A DNA stretch of 64,000 bases from contig PPXM03000004.1 of the NCBI GenBank assembly GCA_003707065.3, forward strand, positions 124,001-188,000, written 5' to 3'. Shown here piece after piece: positions 1-11,814 of this stretch (position 1 is the stretch's first letter; every line of letters starts with the position of its first letter). The notes below the pieces were generated by a model, which was not told the origin of the DNA, ran no database searches, and saw nothing but the letters and a program-made list of their open reading frames with translations. A program made the translations under genes and the position numbers. This stretch comes from Trigonopsis variabilis. Taxonomy: Eukaryota > Ascomycota > Trigonopsidomycetes > Trigonopsidales > Trigonopsidaceae.

Positions 1-1
1 T

Positions 2-427
2 TTAGGTGAGTCAATTGGTTATATAAAAGCTAATATAGTAGACATATCAGCAGAGTACGAGGCTACACCGGAAGAGCGAGCCAAATATTGGAGTCCACTC
101 TCATCATTATTCTTTTCGAACGCACGGTATGAACTGTATGACTACCAGGAGATGATGGTACAACAAGCCATGCGAAAGGTACAATTCTTGGAAGAGCCGT
201 TGATTTTCGTTCCATTGGAAGATGCATTCGAGCTTTTGGAAGCTAATCATAGGGAACTGTACTCTCAAGTGAAAGCGATGGGGTTAGTATTGCTTGAACC
301 AGTGGACAGTGAAGAGAAAACATCCTCCTCTAAGAAAATAAATGTCACAAGGAAAGGTGATTGCTTGCCGATAAATTTCCGTTTCAAACTTGGGAATCCA
401 GAATGCCTAGAAGGTGCTGAAATATAA
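2..427 (+). CDS. 3' end of an unrecognised protein-coding gene (partial)
   Basis: The frame is open from the first bases of the window to the TAA at 425-427, so the start and probably most of the gene lie outside. The visible 141 residues are mixed charged and hydrophobic, with no membrane segment. The last third contains a Ser/Lys-rich linker followed by a short basic-aromatic segment (INVTRKGDCLPINFRFKLGN). I do not recognise a family. An ATG at 152 lies inside the frame and is unlikely to be the true start, because coding-like sequence continues upstream of it without a stop. Confidence 0.6.
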   Translation, partial: LGESIGYIKANIVDISAEYEATPEERAKYWSPLSSLFFSNARYELYDYQEMMVQQAMRKVQFLEEPLIFVPLEDAFELLEANHRELYSQVKAMGLVLLEPVDSEEKTSSSKKINVTRKGDCLPINFRFKLGNPECLEGAEI

Positions 428-692
428 AGCTTGGCCACAGTGTAAAGGTTCCATGGGTCGATAAGAGGAAATTGTGTATTTTTATTATGTTAAGGTTAGT
501 GTACGGAATATATAGTGTATCAAGCAATTCATAGAAGATTGGAATGTGAACTTTCTAACGATAGCATCACGAGTTGTAGTAGCCGTTGACTGAGCTGTCA
601 CACAGCAGGCCGAGCGCTACAGCTAGCTATATTGGCCCATTGACTTCGGAGTACGACGCCCTGACAGAGAAGTCGGTCTACGATAGAGGAAG

Positions 693-2590
693 ATGGTAAG
701 GGGAGAACACGGAATAAACTGACTGAATAGATTATCTTGACACTAATTGCCTTTCTAATCACGGCTATATGTGTGCTGCTTGTGGTGAATAGTTACACCC
801 CTATTACCAAGACTCCAGCATATATTCTTTTGCCTCTATTTCTGGCGGTTTTCATCCCATGTTCTATTGTGGTATTGGTTCCCATAGATCTTGAATCTTC
901 GACTGCGACAGGTTATCCTTTATTCTATTTATCCGAGCATTTCCGATTAGTGGTCTGGAGAATATTCTACTGGCTAACCTTTGTCCTGACCTGGTATGTT
1001 AGCTCAACTGACAGTTATTGACGGTCTAGGGCCATTTTACCTATTCTTCAGAGTTATGTTGCATCAGGTCATGTCGACTCAATAAAACGGCTTCAAGATT
1101 CTTTGCACCAGAACCTCCGATATCAATTAATCACACTTGGAATAGGTACAGTTGGACTGATCTATTATATAGCCGTCGCTGGATTTTCATTTGATGCGAT
1201 AAAGGCATTAGTGATTGCCCTGTCTTACACCTATGCTTTAATCCTTGCCGTTTGGTTTCTGGGGCATGGTTTGGCCAAGGTAATTCGGCAAAAATTATTT
1301 CACTGACTTCTTTAGATTCCTAGGCGTGCATTTCTCTCAATCTATCCTTCTACTGTTCTTTCACGTTTACAGAAGCAAGCACCTAAAGTCCATGACGCTT
1401 ACGTGGAGGCTTCTAATAACCTGGATGATATTTATCTTGAAATCAGTTCTTTGATTCCTGTGAAGAATGGTCCTTTCTCTGAGTGGATTGATTCGCTACT
1501 GGAACAGACAATCATTCCTGATCGATCAGTTAACCGGCCGGTGGTCGATCGATCGATTGTGAGCGAACCTTATCTGTCAGCATTGAGCCAGCGCCTTAGA
1601 ATAGCTGAATATAGAAAGGCTCAATATCAGTCAGAATGGCTGCATCTTTTAGGCAAAGCTTCTATCGCTGAAGATATCATACTGTCGAAGCAAAAAAAAG
1701 AGTTACGATTCCGAAGGAAGCGGACAATTCTATCTCCTAAGCTAGCCTTCTATTATTACTATTATGTAAAGATTTATCTTTCTTGGATCGCGGCTATTGG
1801 ACTCTCAATTTCATCTTTTGTTGTCATTTGGTCAGAGGTGTTCCATAATTCCTCAATTTCTTTAGTTGGAATCATTATCTCCGCGACTACTGGGCTTTTT
1901 CAGCAACTGATCTCTTGTCTGATCCTGGGATATATGTGCTTTGCCGCATTTTATAGTCTTTCCAAAGTCAAGGTTTTTAACATCTATGCCCTGGTATACA
2001 AGCATACCGATCCTTCTTCAGCGCTGTGGTACGCCATGTACCTCTGCCGTCTGACTGTCCCATTAAGCTACAACTATCTTACACTTACTCCTAAGAATGA
2101 TTCTGTCTTTCAGTCCTTCCTTGGTTCCTCAATTAATCTTACTCCTCTCGGCCTTTATTTCAATGACTGGCTTCCTCGAATAATAGTGATTCCAGTGATT
2201 TTTGCTTCGTTTAATTTATACGATAAGATTAAGAGCTATCTTGGCTTTGGACTCGAATTCGGAAACGAAGAGGATGATGAATTTGGAAGCCGAATCGAAG
2301 GCCGCGACTTGATTGCTCGTGAATTGGGTTCTTCACGAGACGTCTTCAGATCCACTACTCCTTCTACCGACTCTGTCAATGACCGCATGTTTAATGGACC
2401 AGCCATGCTTCCCTTTTTTGGAGTCTCGTCCTCTGGAAGTCAACCCGACAGTCTTGATATGTCAAATGCTAAACCATCCTTTGGTGAACGAGTGACAGAC
2501 AACATATCAAACTTTTTCTCAGGTGGATTGAAGCTCTTTGGTCGCTCTGATATGAACGGCCAGTCTGACACTCAGTACCAGCGAGTCTGA
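693..2590 (+). CDS. LMBR1 domain-containing membrane protein (LMBD2-like)
   Basis: The protein is 596 aa from exons 693-695, 731-993, 1030-1279 and 1316-2590. Introns are 35, 36 and 36 nt. The first exon is the ATG alone: the intron starts right after it and the protein continues as IILTLIAFLIT. Several hydrophobic helices lie in the N-terminal third, a charged cytosolic segment follows (about residues 170-285), then four or more helices at about 300-450. The C-terminal 130 residues are Ser/Gly-rich and look disordered. The layout, and motifs such as WRIFYWLTF, LPILQSYVASG and IPRRAF after exon 4 starts, match the LMBR1/LMBD2 family. In animals LMBD2 is linked to GPCR signalling; its role in fungi is unclear. 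The family call rests on recognition, not on a search. Confidence 0.85.
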
Positions 2591-2809
2591 TTGCTTACTT
2601 ATAGCCATTTTCTAGGATATACGGCCTTTTGAAAGAGGCACTAGTGAAGAGCAGATATTGCTCTCAATGAGACACCGTGTCTATACATGCAGCAAATATA
2701 CTAATATCATATGATCATATGAGAAGCTACGAGTTGCATCATTTTCTCTTGCCTGATTATCGGCTATCTTTGGTTTGACTTGCCTTAGCCTGCAGGCGAT
2801 CGCCTGGTC

Positions 2810-2815
2810 CACGTG
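2810..2815. promoter_or_regulatory. CACGTG (E-box) in the promoter of the 2890 gene
   Basis: The core sits in GTCCACGTGACC, a near-palindrome about 75 bp upstream of the chosen ATG. CACGTGAC is the site type bound by bHLH factors of the Cbf1/Tye7/USF kind. Function is inferred only from sequence and position. Confidence 0.3.
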
Positions 2816-2889
2816 ACCTGATACAACCTGGGAGGTGGTTGGGACGACGCCACACGTCTACACGTCCGTCCACACTGCCCGTTCACGGA

Positions 2890-3498
2890 ATGCACGGACA
2901 ACCTCCTCGAGGGGAGATATTCTTGATTGATGAGTCATTAGTTCCGATGGTGGATCGAATCCTCTGTGAAAATCCGACGGAATCGTTGATATTTAAAATT
3001 AAAGGGATGGTGCCTATTCTGGTAGTCGAGGTGATGTCCCACTATATGGGAATACCTGTAAGCAAGATAAGCACATAGTTCTAGTGCTAATTTCAGATTA
3101 CTCCAGGAGTCCCTGCACAGCACCGAAGAGGGGAATTCCTAGCTTTGAGTCCTGCATTGTTACGAGATAATCTCAATGATATGCTCGAGATGTTACCGTC
3201 AATATTCCTCTCCTTACAAGATGCTCTGTACGTTCATGTAGCCTCTTGTTTCCGCCTTTCAACCACTTTAGGGGAACTTCAACCGATAGATTCTTATGCC
3301 CCATCGCCGGCTCTTTATCTGCATAGTTACTATAGTTTAATAAAAGAATGTTTTCGACATCGAAAGGACATGGATGAGGAATTAGGAGAACTCGTGGGAC
3401 AGCTTGATTTGTGTGGCAACTCGGAAATTTCGCGTGCCCAAAAGGATGAGGATGAAATGAATATATGTCGGGTATTGATGCATGATATGAAGATTTAA
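2890..3498 (+). CDS. Unrecognised protein, 189 aa
   Basis: Two exons, 2890-3057 and 3097-3498, are joined across a 39-nt intron with donor GTAAGC and a GCTAAT branch motif. The join gives a continuous frame (MGIP then ITPGVPAQ). I start at ATG 2890 because no ATG occurs upstream in the open frame. The protein has a short hydrophobic beta-like stretch in the first half and an amphipathic, Leu-rich helical second half (residues 70-185) with no signal peptide. It resembles no family I can name. It is a probable real gene because the frame is maintained exactly across a typical intron and coding flavour persists for the full length. Confidence 0.6.
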
Positions 3499-3753
3499 CT
3501 TGTGTTGGTTTCATGTCTGGGTGCTTTTTTATGTATAACTTGGGTTTTTTATATTAGTCCATCGAGTGCTCTTAGTGCAAGTGTAGCTGGGGTATAGAGG
3601 CAGATTTATGGTAGTGCCCTGACTGCTAAATATCAGGAACATACTAATCTAGCACATTAGCTTCGAGAACATAATATTAGAGCTCGTCATAAGCCAGCCA
3701 TAACTAGCGGAGAGTGCCTGATTCAGTGCTACTGTTGGGAGTTATATGTAACA

Positions 3754-3759
3754 ACGCGT
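3754..3759. promoter_or_regulatory. ACGCGT (MCB-type) site just upstream of NTO1
   Basis: A perfect ACGCGT hexamer lies 25 bp before the NTO1 ATG. This is the core of MBF (Mbp1/Res) sites that drive G1/S transcription in ascomycetes. Its closeness to the start codon means it could equally be in the 5'UTR. Confidence 0.25.
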
Positions 3760-3783
3760 GTCCAGTTCACTCGATAAAGTCCT

Positions 3784-6008
3784 ATGGATGGTCTTCGATA
3801 TCATGAGGCATATTCATATTTGAATGATATTGATAAGTCAAAGCCACGGGAAGAGATTCTAGCTAGTGAGTTTCACCCTGATTTAGATTTTGATCATTCT
3901 TTACCAGTTATTCCACGGGTGGATAGACGTGAAAGCAAGGTTGAACAAACAAGCGATGAGTTCATGAAAAAGGTGAAGATCTCCAAGAGTTTGCATTATA
4001 GGAAAGTAAAGTCATTTCAATTGCAAAAAAGCTCTGTTGATCGACAATTAGCGTCAGCTGGATTTCAAGAGTCTGACATTTACGTTCGACCTGATGAATA
4101 TAGACGTGATATATCCATTCCACCCAACTGGGCAATGATATATACGCCTCAGGAAGGGATCAGAGTCGAATACGATATGGATGAGCAGGATGATGAATTT
4201 CTTGTGACGTTGAATAAGCGCCGGGCGAGTGTGGGAGGGAATAAGATTTCTCGAGAGCTTTTTGAGATAATTTTCACGAAAATAGAAGGAGAATGGTTTG
4301 AGTTGGAAAAGGCTATGCTGCCCAAGAAGGTCGAACCAGCGAATAAAGCGATTGCTACCCAACATGCAAACGATGACATCAACTGCGCTATATGTGATGA
4401 TGGAGAATGTGAAAATAGCAATGCTATTGTATTCTGTGATGGCTGCAACTTGGCAGTACATCAGGACTGCTATGGAGTGCCCTTTATTCCTGAAGGACAG
4501 TGGCTCTGTCGACGATGCTTGGTTTATCCTGGACATAAAGTGGTACGTTCTGCAATTTTCCGCTCATACTAATATAATAGGCTTGCATATTCTGTCCTAA
4601 TCGTTCAGGTGCTTTTAAGCAGACTGATACCAATAACTGGGCTCATTTATTTTGTGCTCTATGGATCCCTGAAGTCACGATTGGTAATCCAGTTTACATG
4701 GAACCAATTCAAAATGTCCAGTTTATTCCAAAGGAGCGATGGAAGCTCACTTGTTACATTTGCAAATTGAAACTCGGAGCATGCGTCCAGTGCAGTTCCA
4801 GACAATGTTTCACGGCTTATCACCCATACTGCGGACGACTGGTAGGACTGTACATGAAGATCAGAGACGGAGTTCAAGGATCCTTGAATGATCCTTCTAA
4901 GTTCGAGTCATTCTGTGAGAAGCACTCCCCGAAAGAATGGCTCCAAGCTAACAACACACTTGAGAAACTCATAGAATTACAGAAATCATTTGAAACAAGA
5001 TGGAAAACCAGTTCAGAATCTCGTTATCCTAAGGTCAAACTTCGGATTCCTGCCATGGATTCCCCGAGAATGAGGCCAGTAGCTAAAAGACAAGTCTGGA
5101 GATTGAAATCTGGCGCACCTGTGGTGCCTCATAAACTCGTTAATTCCATTATAGATGATATTTCCAAGTATAGTTTATCACGAAAGCGAGAAGTGGTACT
5201 GGATCTGTGCAAATATTGGACTCTGAAACGCGAGTTAAAGCGCGGAGCTTCACTGATCAAGCGATTTCAGATCATTCTTGAGTCATCTAGCGATGCTGAC
5301 GTCTGTAGTCAAGATATTGTACAGAAAAGGCGAAAGTACGCTCAAAGTCTCCTTCCTGCCTTGCATCGTCTGCGCGATCTGACGCATCTAGTGCAGAAGC
5401 GAGAATTATTGAAAGTGAAAGAATATGATATAGCTCAGACTATCCTTGATGCTTTTTTTTTCCCTTCGAGCACTCTTATTCAGCCGTTAGTGGACCAGCT
5501 CGAACGCTTAGACGGGAAACATATGTTTTTCTTCCAGTCTGATCCTAGCGCCATGTGTATAGCCACCATAAAAGAGAAGGCAAATGATAGAAAATATCAT
5601 ACGGTTAGTGATTTCGAGACGGACTTCAGTTTATTACTCCATGAAGCCTTGAAAGAACCAAGGAACACAATGCGTCTTAAGGAAGCTAATAAAATCAGAC
5701 GAACTCTAGAGCCTCTTATAAACAGGGCCAGGGATCAAGAAAATACGTTCGTGCGCGATGAGAAGACCGCGCTATTGACTTATGACGGATATACACCTCA
5801 TGGTCTGGGAGTCAATTCTTATGTATATCAAGGACGTGATATTGCGGATAATTTGGGACCGCTATCAGATATAGATGACGATGAGCTAGCCAAGCTAGAA
5901 GAGAAGTATGGTAAGAAACCTATGCATCTCGAGAAGAAAAGGAACCGCGACAACCAGCAAGGAACCGGTATATCACTGTCAAGAAAACGCCAGCGTATTC
6001 ATAGGTAG
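3784..6008 (+). CDS. NTO1: NTO1/BRPF-type PHD protein, NuA3 acetyltransferase subunit
   Basis: The protein is 728 aa from exons 3784-4542 and 4581-6008. The 38-nt intron contains TACTAAT. Order of domains: an EPL1-like segment (about 105-145, IPPNWAMIYTPQEG), a PHD finger beginning CAICDDGECENSN (about 200-250), a Cys2 zinc knuckle (CIFCPNRSGAFKQT) and a second extended PHD (LTCYICKLKLGACVQCSS, FTAYHPYC). This PHD-knuckle-PHD (PZP) module is diagnostic of BRPF, Jade and Nto1 proteins. A basic helical C-terminal half follows, and no bromodomain is evident, as in yeast Nto1. In NuA3 it couples histone H3 tail reading to H3K14 acetylation by Sas3. The intron falls inside the zinc module, so the second finger is lost unless it is spliced. 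Confidence 0.92.
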
Positions 6009-6331
6009 CCCGAGATTATTATATTTCAAGAGTGGAAAGCACGTGAGTGGACAATTCGTGAGATGGGTGGGGTATGATCCAGGCGCATTTTTTGGAGTTC
6101 GAGTTTATGACATAACCAGCTTTACATCATTCGTATTTTGCATATGTAGCATTATCTTTCTTTTTAGTTCAATGCCACCAGCACTGGTGGATGTCAGTTT
6201 GATTGCGCAGTTTGACAGTCTCTCCTCTTGACACGGGATCGCAACGAGTTGTCGTCACCCTTGGTCATTGCGAAACTGGGATAGGAGCTCATTTCTTGAT
6301 CTCAGAGCGCAACGGCGCATACGGTACAAGA
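6009..6331. other. Intergenic region between NTO1 and HRD1
   Basis: About 320 nt with no supported gene. It must hold the NTO1 3'UTR and the HRD1 promoter. An open frame overlapping the NTO1 tail here is not protein-like. Confidence 0.6.
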
Positions 6332-8135
6332 ATGAGACTATTAATGTATGGAGTGGTAAGAGTGTTGTTGTGAAGCGGTCTAATATTTTTAATAGTTAAG
6401 CACTCTATGCACGGGGACGGTGATTTTTACTGCCCTGAATGAACGACGGAATTTCTTCTCTGCTGCGGTAGGATTATCTCAAAGCAATGCGTCTCTACTG
6501 GTAGGTCTGGTGCGATATCTCGAAGATTAACGGTTAGGTCTTGGGAAACTTTGGATTATTTCTGACCATCATCATTGCTAAAACCATTCAACAGATCCTA
6601 TTTGGACGGCTTCGCGAGGCTGAATTGGAATTGCTCTATGAAAGGGCATGGTTTGCCATGACGGAGACTTTCTTAGCAGTGACTACGTTTCGAGAAGTGT
6701 TTGATCTGACGTTTGTGGTCATGTTCACTACATTGTTATTCTTGAAGATTTTCCATTGGCTGACGTTTGAGAGGATAGAATATGTAAGTTGCGAAAATAT
6801 TTAGGCTAATGACTTTTAGATGGAACAGGTGCCACCACCAGATACTATCAGGTTCCATGTCCGAATCACCTCTTCATTGATACTGCTGAATGCGGTTGAC
6901 TACTACTTTATCAACTACTGTCTGCATCAAATTATATATAAAGGACCGGCAATCATGATTGTGTTTGGTTTTGAATTTGCCATTTTAAGCACGATTGCTC
7001 TTTCTGCGACAGGCAGGTACTTGTTGGATCTCTATGAAGTCTACTATCTCCACAAGCATGAATACGCCGATTCTTGGGAGTCAAGAGGGTTCTGGATTTT
7101 CATTCTCGATCTAATAACTGGTGAGTGAAATAAACTGTGGATTTCGACTAGTTTCTAACTTCAGACTTTGTGAAGCTTAGTATCTATTTCTGCTTCTTCT
7201 TTTTGATCCTTTTGACTTACTCTTTTCCTTTTTACCTCATCCGGGATGTTTATATGACTCTTCGGTCTTTTGTTACACGTATAAAAGACTTCATTCGATA
7301 TCGAAAAGCAACATCAAGTATGAACAGTCGGTATACCGATGCTCGACCTCAAGATTTGTTGGAAAATAACATCTGTATAATTTGTAGAGATGATATGGAG
7401 ATCTCGGAGGGTCAGCAGGATCGTCTTCGGCCAAAAAAGCTACCATGTGGTCATGTTTTACATTTAGGTTGTCTACGGAGTTGGCTGGAACGACAGCAAC
7501 GATGTCCTACATGTCGAAGACCAGTTTTTGATAACAATGATAATCAAACTGGGAATGAACAGGAAGATCAACCGGTTGAAGTCATGTTTGCGCCAGTCAA
7601 CAACGACGTTATTGCCCCAGACACAGACCAGGCCAATAGGGGTGTTGAAGAGGAACATGCAAATGTTCAGCGAATACGGCCTAGCGCAGAACTCCCCCGA
7701 CCTTCTTCGGACGACCTTCCTGAAATGCATCGCCAGCGATTACGAGTTCTGCCCTCAAATACTGGTCCTCCTGGATGGGGATTTTATCCACTACGGATAA
7801 ACGGTGATACGTTGGAACTTGAGGCATCTGAGAACGACTGGAGACCTGTTCCTGCATCTATCTCGGCACCGCTTCAAGGCGAGACCCAGGCTATATCTGA
7901 AGTGGAACAGTTGACGCAAACCATCAAACACTATATCATACAATATAACAATGACATTTTAGAACTCGAGCAAAATCAAGGGCAATATGGTCAACAACAG
8001 TTTAACGGAATGCTTGATGAAAGGATCGCTATGTTGACTGACTTGAATCGAGAAATTCGATGCCTCTTATCGAGGCTAGAACAAATAAAAAGGAATCATT
8101 GGCAAGGAAATCGGTCACAGGAAGAACAAAGGTGA
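6332..8135 (+). CDS. HRD1: HRD1 ER-associated degradation E3 ubiquitin ligase
   Basis: The protein is 548 aa from five exons: 6332-6355, 6396-6500, 6538-6783, 6820-7120 and 7165-8135. Introns are 40, 37, 36 and 44 nt. The first exon encodes only MRLLMYGV. A multispanning N-terminal half (about 1-250) contains the Hrd1 hallmark TALNERRNFFSA and NFGLFLTIII segments. A RING-H2 domain follows at about 292-340 (CIICRDDM, LPCGHVLHLGCLRSWL, CPTC). The cytosolic tail is Gln/Pro-rich with a late coiled-coil segment. Hrd1 forms the retrotranslocation channel and ubiquitinates misfolded ER proteins. Length, order and RING spacing fit the family well. Confidence 0.95.
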
Positions 8136-8571
8136 TACAAAGATTTCTTATCGGATAAAAATGGGTTAATCATAGGCACTTGGCAAACGAGCTTCATGGA
8201 CGTCACTGTGACGTCTATGACACCCGATACGATATTACTAAATGATATGATACGGTAAATTATTAAAAATAATGGAACATGCTTAAATATACTATGATGT
8301 CGTAGATAAAAATATGCCTCACGTGACTTCCCTGTTACAGTATAAAGTATTTTGTACACGGTAACTCTTGGATTAAACAAAGAGGATCTGAGTAAGGTAC
8401 GACGGCTAGCTGGGAGGAGAGATCAAGAAAATAAGAGAAGGTTGAAAGAACTACCTATTAGTCTCCTTTTGTCTGTTTAGAAATCAATTGTTTTCTACTT
8501 CCCGGGGAAAGATCATATCAAGCTGGCAGGGAAAACTCGGAGAATATTGGGATAAAGTGTCTCGCTACGGA
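8136..8571. other. Intergenic region with a CACGTGAC site
   Basis: Holds the HRD1 3'UTR and the 5' region of the next gene. CACGTG lies at 8320-8325 inside TCACGTGAC. The frame of the next gene is open back to 8446 without an ATG, so an unrecognised upstream exon with a start codon could lie here. ATG 8314 followed by a 120-nt intron would fit in frame, but that intron is far longer than its neighbours. Confidence 0.4.
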
Positions 8572-11500
8572 ATGAGATGGAGGGTTCATGTGGAGGAGGT
8601 GCTGAAAAATCCATTCTCACAGCTTCAGTTTAAACGGACTGCTTTACTATTTTCCCGTGCTTGGAACAGAGATTCTTCAGTATTGGCTAGTGAAAGTTTG
8701 AAACGGAGCGAGCTAAGGCGAAAAGAAATCTATGAACTGGGATCAAAGGATTTGATTAATTATGAAAGTAGTTGGTACAGGAGATATTATTCGAAGGCAA
8801 ACGATCAAGCCGAAGAGAACGACGAAAAGCTTATCGAACAGGAAAGCCTAAACGCAGCTAGTTCTACTGAAAAACCGTTTTTGTTCAATGATGGAGATGA
8901 ACAGCGGCATGATATCAGGATATCTGCAGTTCACCGAGAAAGAGAACCGAGATACAAGTCTAATCCTTCATTTGGGGAGGATATACCGACGGTGCAAGGT
9001 ATGTAAAAAGCGATGAGGTATATATTTACTCATAGTACAAGATGAATATCATACCCACAGACCAATACCTGAGCTTGCGTATGACAAGTCATCTACTGAA
9101 GCTCAAATGTCGCTACTTCCACGCATGAAACAGCTCGAGTTCAAAGGCGATATCAAGAAGAAAAAGAAAGAGCTTGGCGAGATAATTGAGATGAATGAGC
9201 TCGAGGCTTTAGTGCTAGATGTGAATGATGAAGGGTTCAAGGATATCGTGAAGAAGATAGCAACTGGTATTAGTATGCAAGAGAACGGACCGGAAAGCGA
9301 GATCACAAATATTGATAAGCAAGTTCACGACATGCTATTCAAACTGCAGAAGACTTTGGATCTACGTTTTCATTTCAAGAGCACAAAAGCAGACATCATC
9401 ATCAGGTCGCTACAATTGGGACTAAGCGATGAGTTAAGTATAATAATGAAATTTTTGATTGATGCATTTAATCGGGAATTCTCATGCAAAGTGATCCTTC
9501 TTGATTTAATAAGTCGAATGGCTTTGAAGCAGCCTAATCTAGCCGCTGGCTATCTCATCCAGATGCTCTCTACGCCCGGTTGCTTGACACCATATTCTAT
9601 AGCATATTATGAAATTGACTCTCAGATAGATTCCCATGTCAAGGATAAGCTTGCATCGTGTCCTCCACGTGAAGTGCACAGGACAAGAGGGTTTCATCAT
9701 CGCAAATTTCTCCTGAAAGCGCTACGGGCGAGGCGGAAATCATCATATCATACCCCCCAAAATTTAATCATATCGACTATAATTGCAATTTGTCTGGGCG
9801 AGGGTTTGCCCATTGCTGCCACCAGTATATGCCTGCAAGCTCTCTCAGGAACACTTCGTCCTGCTGACTTGAACGCGTCACTAATCAATGCGATCTTTGA
9901 GTCTCTTCTTCTTTCTAGAGCTGATGATTCATGGTGTTTTCTTGATTCTGCTGTGATTCTGAAAGGTATCTTGGATCAAGCGAAATTCCAGTTTAGTCCC
10001 TCAATTGCAGCCAAACTGAAGGATTCACTCGATACTATGGTACGACCTGAAGACGTGTTGGATCCAACGGAGCTTGTTTGGAAATTTCAGCAATCTGGCA
10101 AATTTGACTTGTCTCCTGAGACGTATAGTTCTTTCGCTGAAGTTATCCGAGAGCTTAAAATGTCAAATCCTGAACGAGTCTATCGGGCTTTCAAACGGAC
10201 GTTGGGCGAGAATTTTGACTGTAGCACGGTTCCCCCTCAGATACTGGTCGCAGTCATGAAGAATTTGTCCGCTTACAAGTCTCACACAGGCTTTATAACT
10301 AAATTAATCCATTCATTACCTACTGAGCTCATCAACGAGCCACACGTCTCAGTATCTTTAATTAGAACGGCGACGCGGCTATCGTCGCTGGATCTGGGTC
10401 TCTTTGTTTTAGAAAAACTAAGAGCTCCATTCTCCACTAATGTTCTTTATGCACTTCTAAGTCTGCATTTAAAGGTAAATGATGAAGACGGTGTGGCAAC
10501 AGTTGTAGAAGAGCTCAAAAAAAGGAAAAAAGGAAAGCTTAACAAGAGGGTCTTTGCTGCCATGGTTGAGTCTACGGCAGAAATAGATATAGACCAGGCC
10601 CTTAATTTTGTACTTGAAGGTCCACTGAAATGGAGAGATGGAGCTGTGTGGGGAAGCGTTTTAAATAATGCCACTCTCAAACAACATTTGCAGGGAACTA
10701 TAGTGGCTTTGGACAACATCTTTCGATTACCCCCTTCCCAAGTGCGAAAGACAAATTTCTATGTTGTGTCTGTTCTCATTAGATCTATTTGTCAGGTTCT
10801 GGGATCCGAAGATGCTTTCAAATTTTACTGCCGTCTAGCCAATTTATCTGGACCATGGGTCGACGATCCATCAAACAAATATGGCTCTGTATTTCGGTAT
10901 CAGACAAGCACTGATTCTCCGCCGCTGTCTCCAGCTTATCCTTCTAATAAGTTATTTGATTATGCGTCCATGATTACTAAACGAAAAGCAGAGCTTGAAA
11001 AGGGAAAAAAAGCGGCTACCAATACTCGTCAAGAAGAGTGGAAATACCCAGGCGATGTATATCTTGGGCTAGCATCAATGACTCAAGACGAAGATTCGAA
11101 AGCTAAAGCTGGTGGTTCCCATAAAATTACGGACTTGAAATCCTGGGACAACGCCTATTACCTGCCCTCCCTTGATTTCGATATCTTTCCGATTTTGAAT
11201 CTGCGACTTGCAAAGAGAACTAAGATAATTGCTCTTCAAATGATTTGTAACGCCTCTTATAAAGCCAGTGGGAGCCCACTTATGGCAGCTGTGCTCGAAC
11301 TTAGCAAATTTGGCGTGACATTTGATCGAATAAACTCAGCTAGGATCGAATCCAAGCTTTTGTCAGACCTACATGGGCCTGCTCCTTTGGGTGATCTGTC
11401 GTCTACAATACAACCTCCACAGTCCGTGGAAACGGAAGGAAAAGGAAAAGGAAAAGGAAAGAAGGAGAACAGAGAGAAGAAAAAGGAGGAAAAGCCTCCA

Positions 11501-11593
11501 GTTAATGAGGAATTCAAACGCTTCCTTCAGACATTGGTTCGAAAAAGTGAAGATAGTGAGTTGAGACGGCTAGAAGCCTCTCTTGATGTATAA
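8572..11593 (+). CDS. Large alpha-helical repeat (PPR-like) protein, probably mitochondrial
   Basis: The protein is at least 994 aa from exons 8572-8998 and 9036-11593. The 37-nt intron was chosen because only donor GTATGT at 8999 with acceptor at 9035 keeps frame. I start at ATG 8572; the frame is open further upstream (to 8446) without an ATG, so the N-terminus may be longer. The N-terminal part is Arg-rich, as in mitochondrial presequences. The middle (about residues 200-730) is built of Leu-rich helical pairs reminiscent of PPR/TPR superhelices. A Lys/Glu-rich low-complexity segment (GKGKGKGKK) precedes the C-terminus. A role in mitochondrial RNA or translation is plausible but not shown; I recognise no specific orthologue. 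Confidence 0.7.
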
Positions 11594-11814
11594 GTATTGA
11601 GGAGTAGAATCGGTTGTATATAATGATTGCATAGGTTTAGGGCGACAATTCTTTTCGTACAAATCACTCTACGAATAGCCTCATTTGATTAAAAAAGTCT
11701 GAATATTGTAAGCAAGAGAGGGAAAGCGGTAATCAATAATAAACAAGTCTCTTGAACAGCTAAGTGTGAGCCAGGTTTAGGTCATTAAAGTCTCATTATA
11801 ACGTGACAAATCAT

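Noticed and set aside
4054-4536. 160-codon minus-strand open frame
   Set aside because: Antisense to the NTO1 zinc-finger exon; not protein-like.
5908-6231. 107-codon plus-strand frame overlapping the end of NTO1
   Set aside because: Different frame from the conserved gene, with a hydrophobic random-looking tail and no start context.
8314-8480. Possible first exon (ATG 8314) and 120-nt intron for the helical-repeat gene
   Set aside because: Frame fits, but the intron would be about three times the local size and the exon overlaps a promoter-like CACGTGAC; left as an open question.
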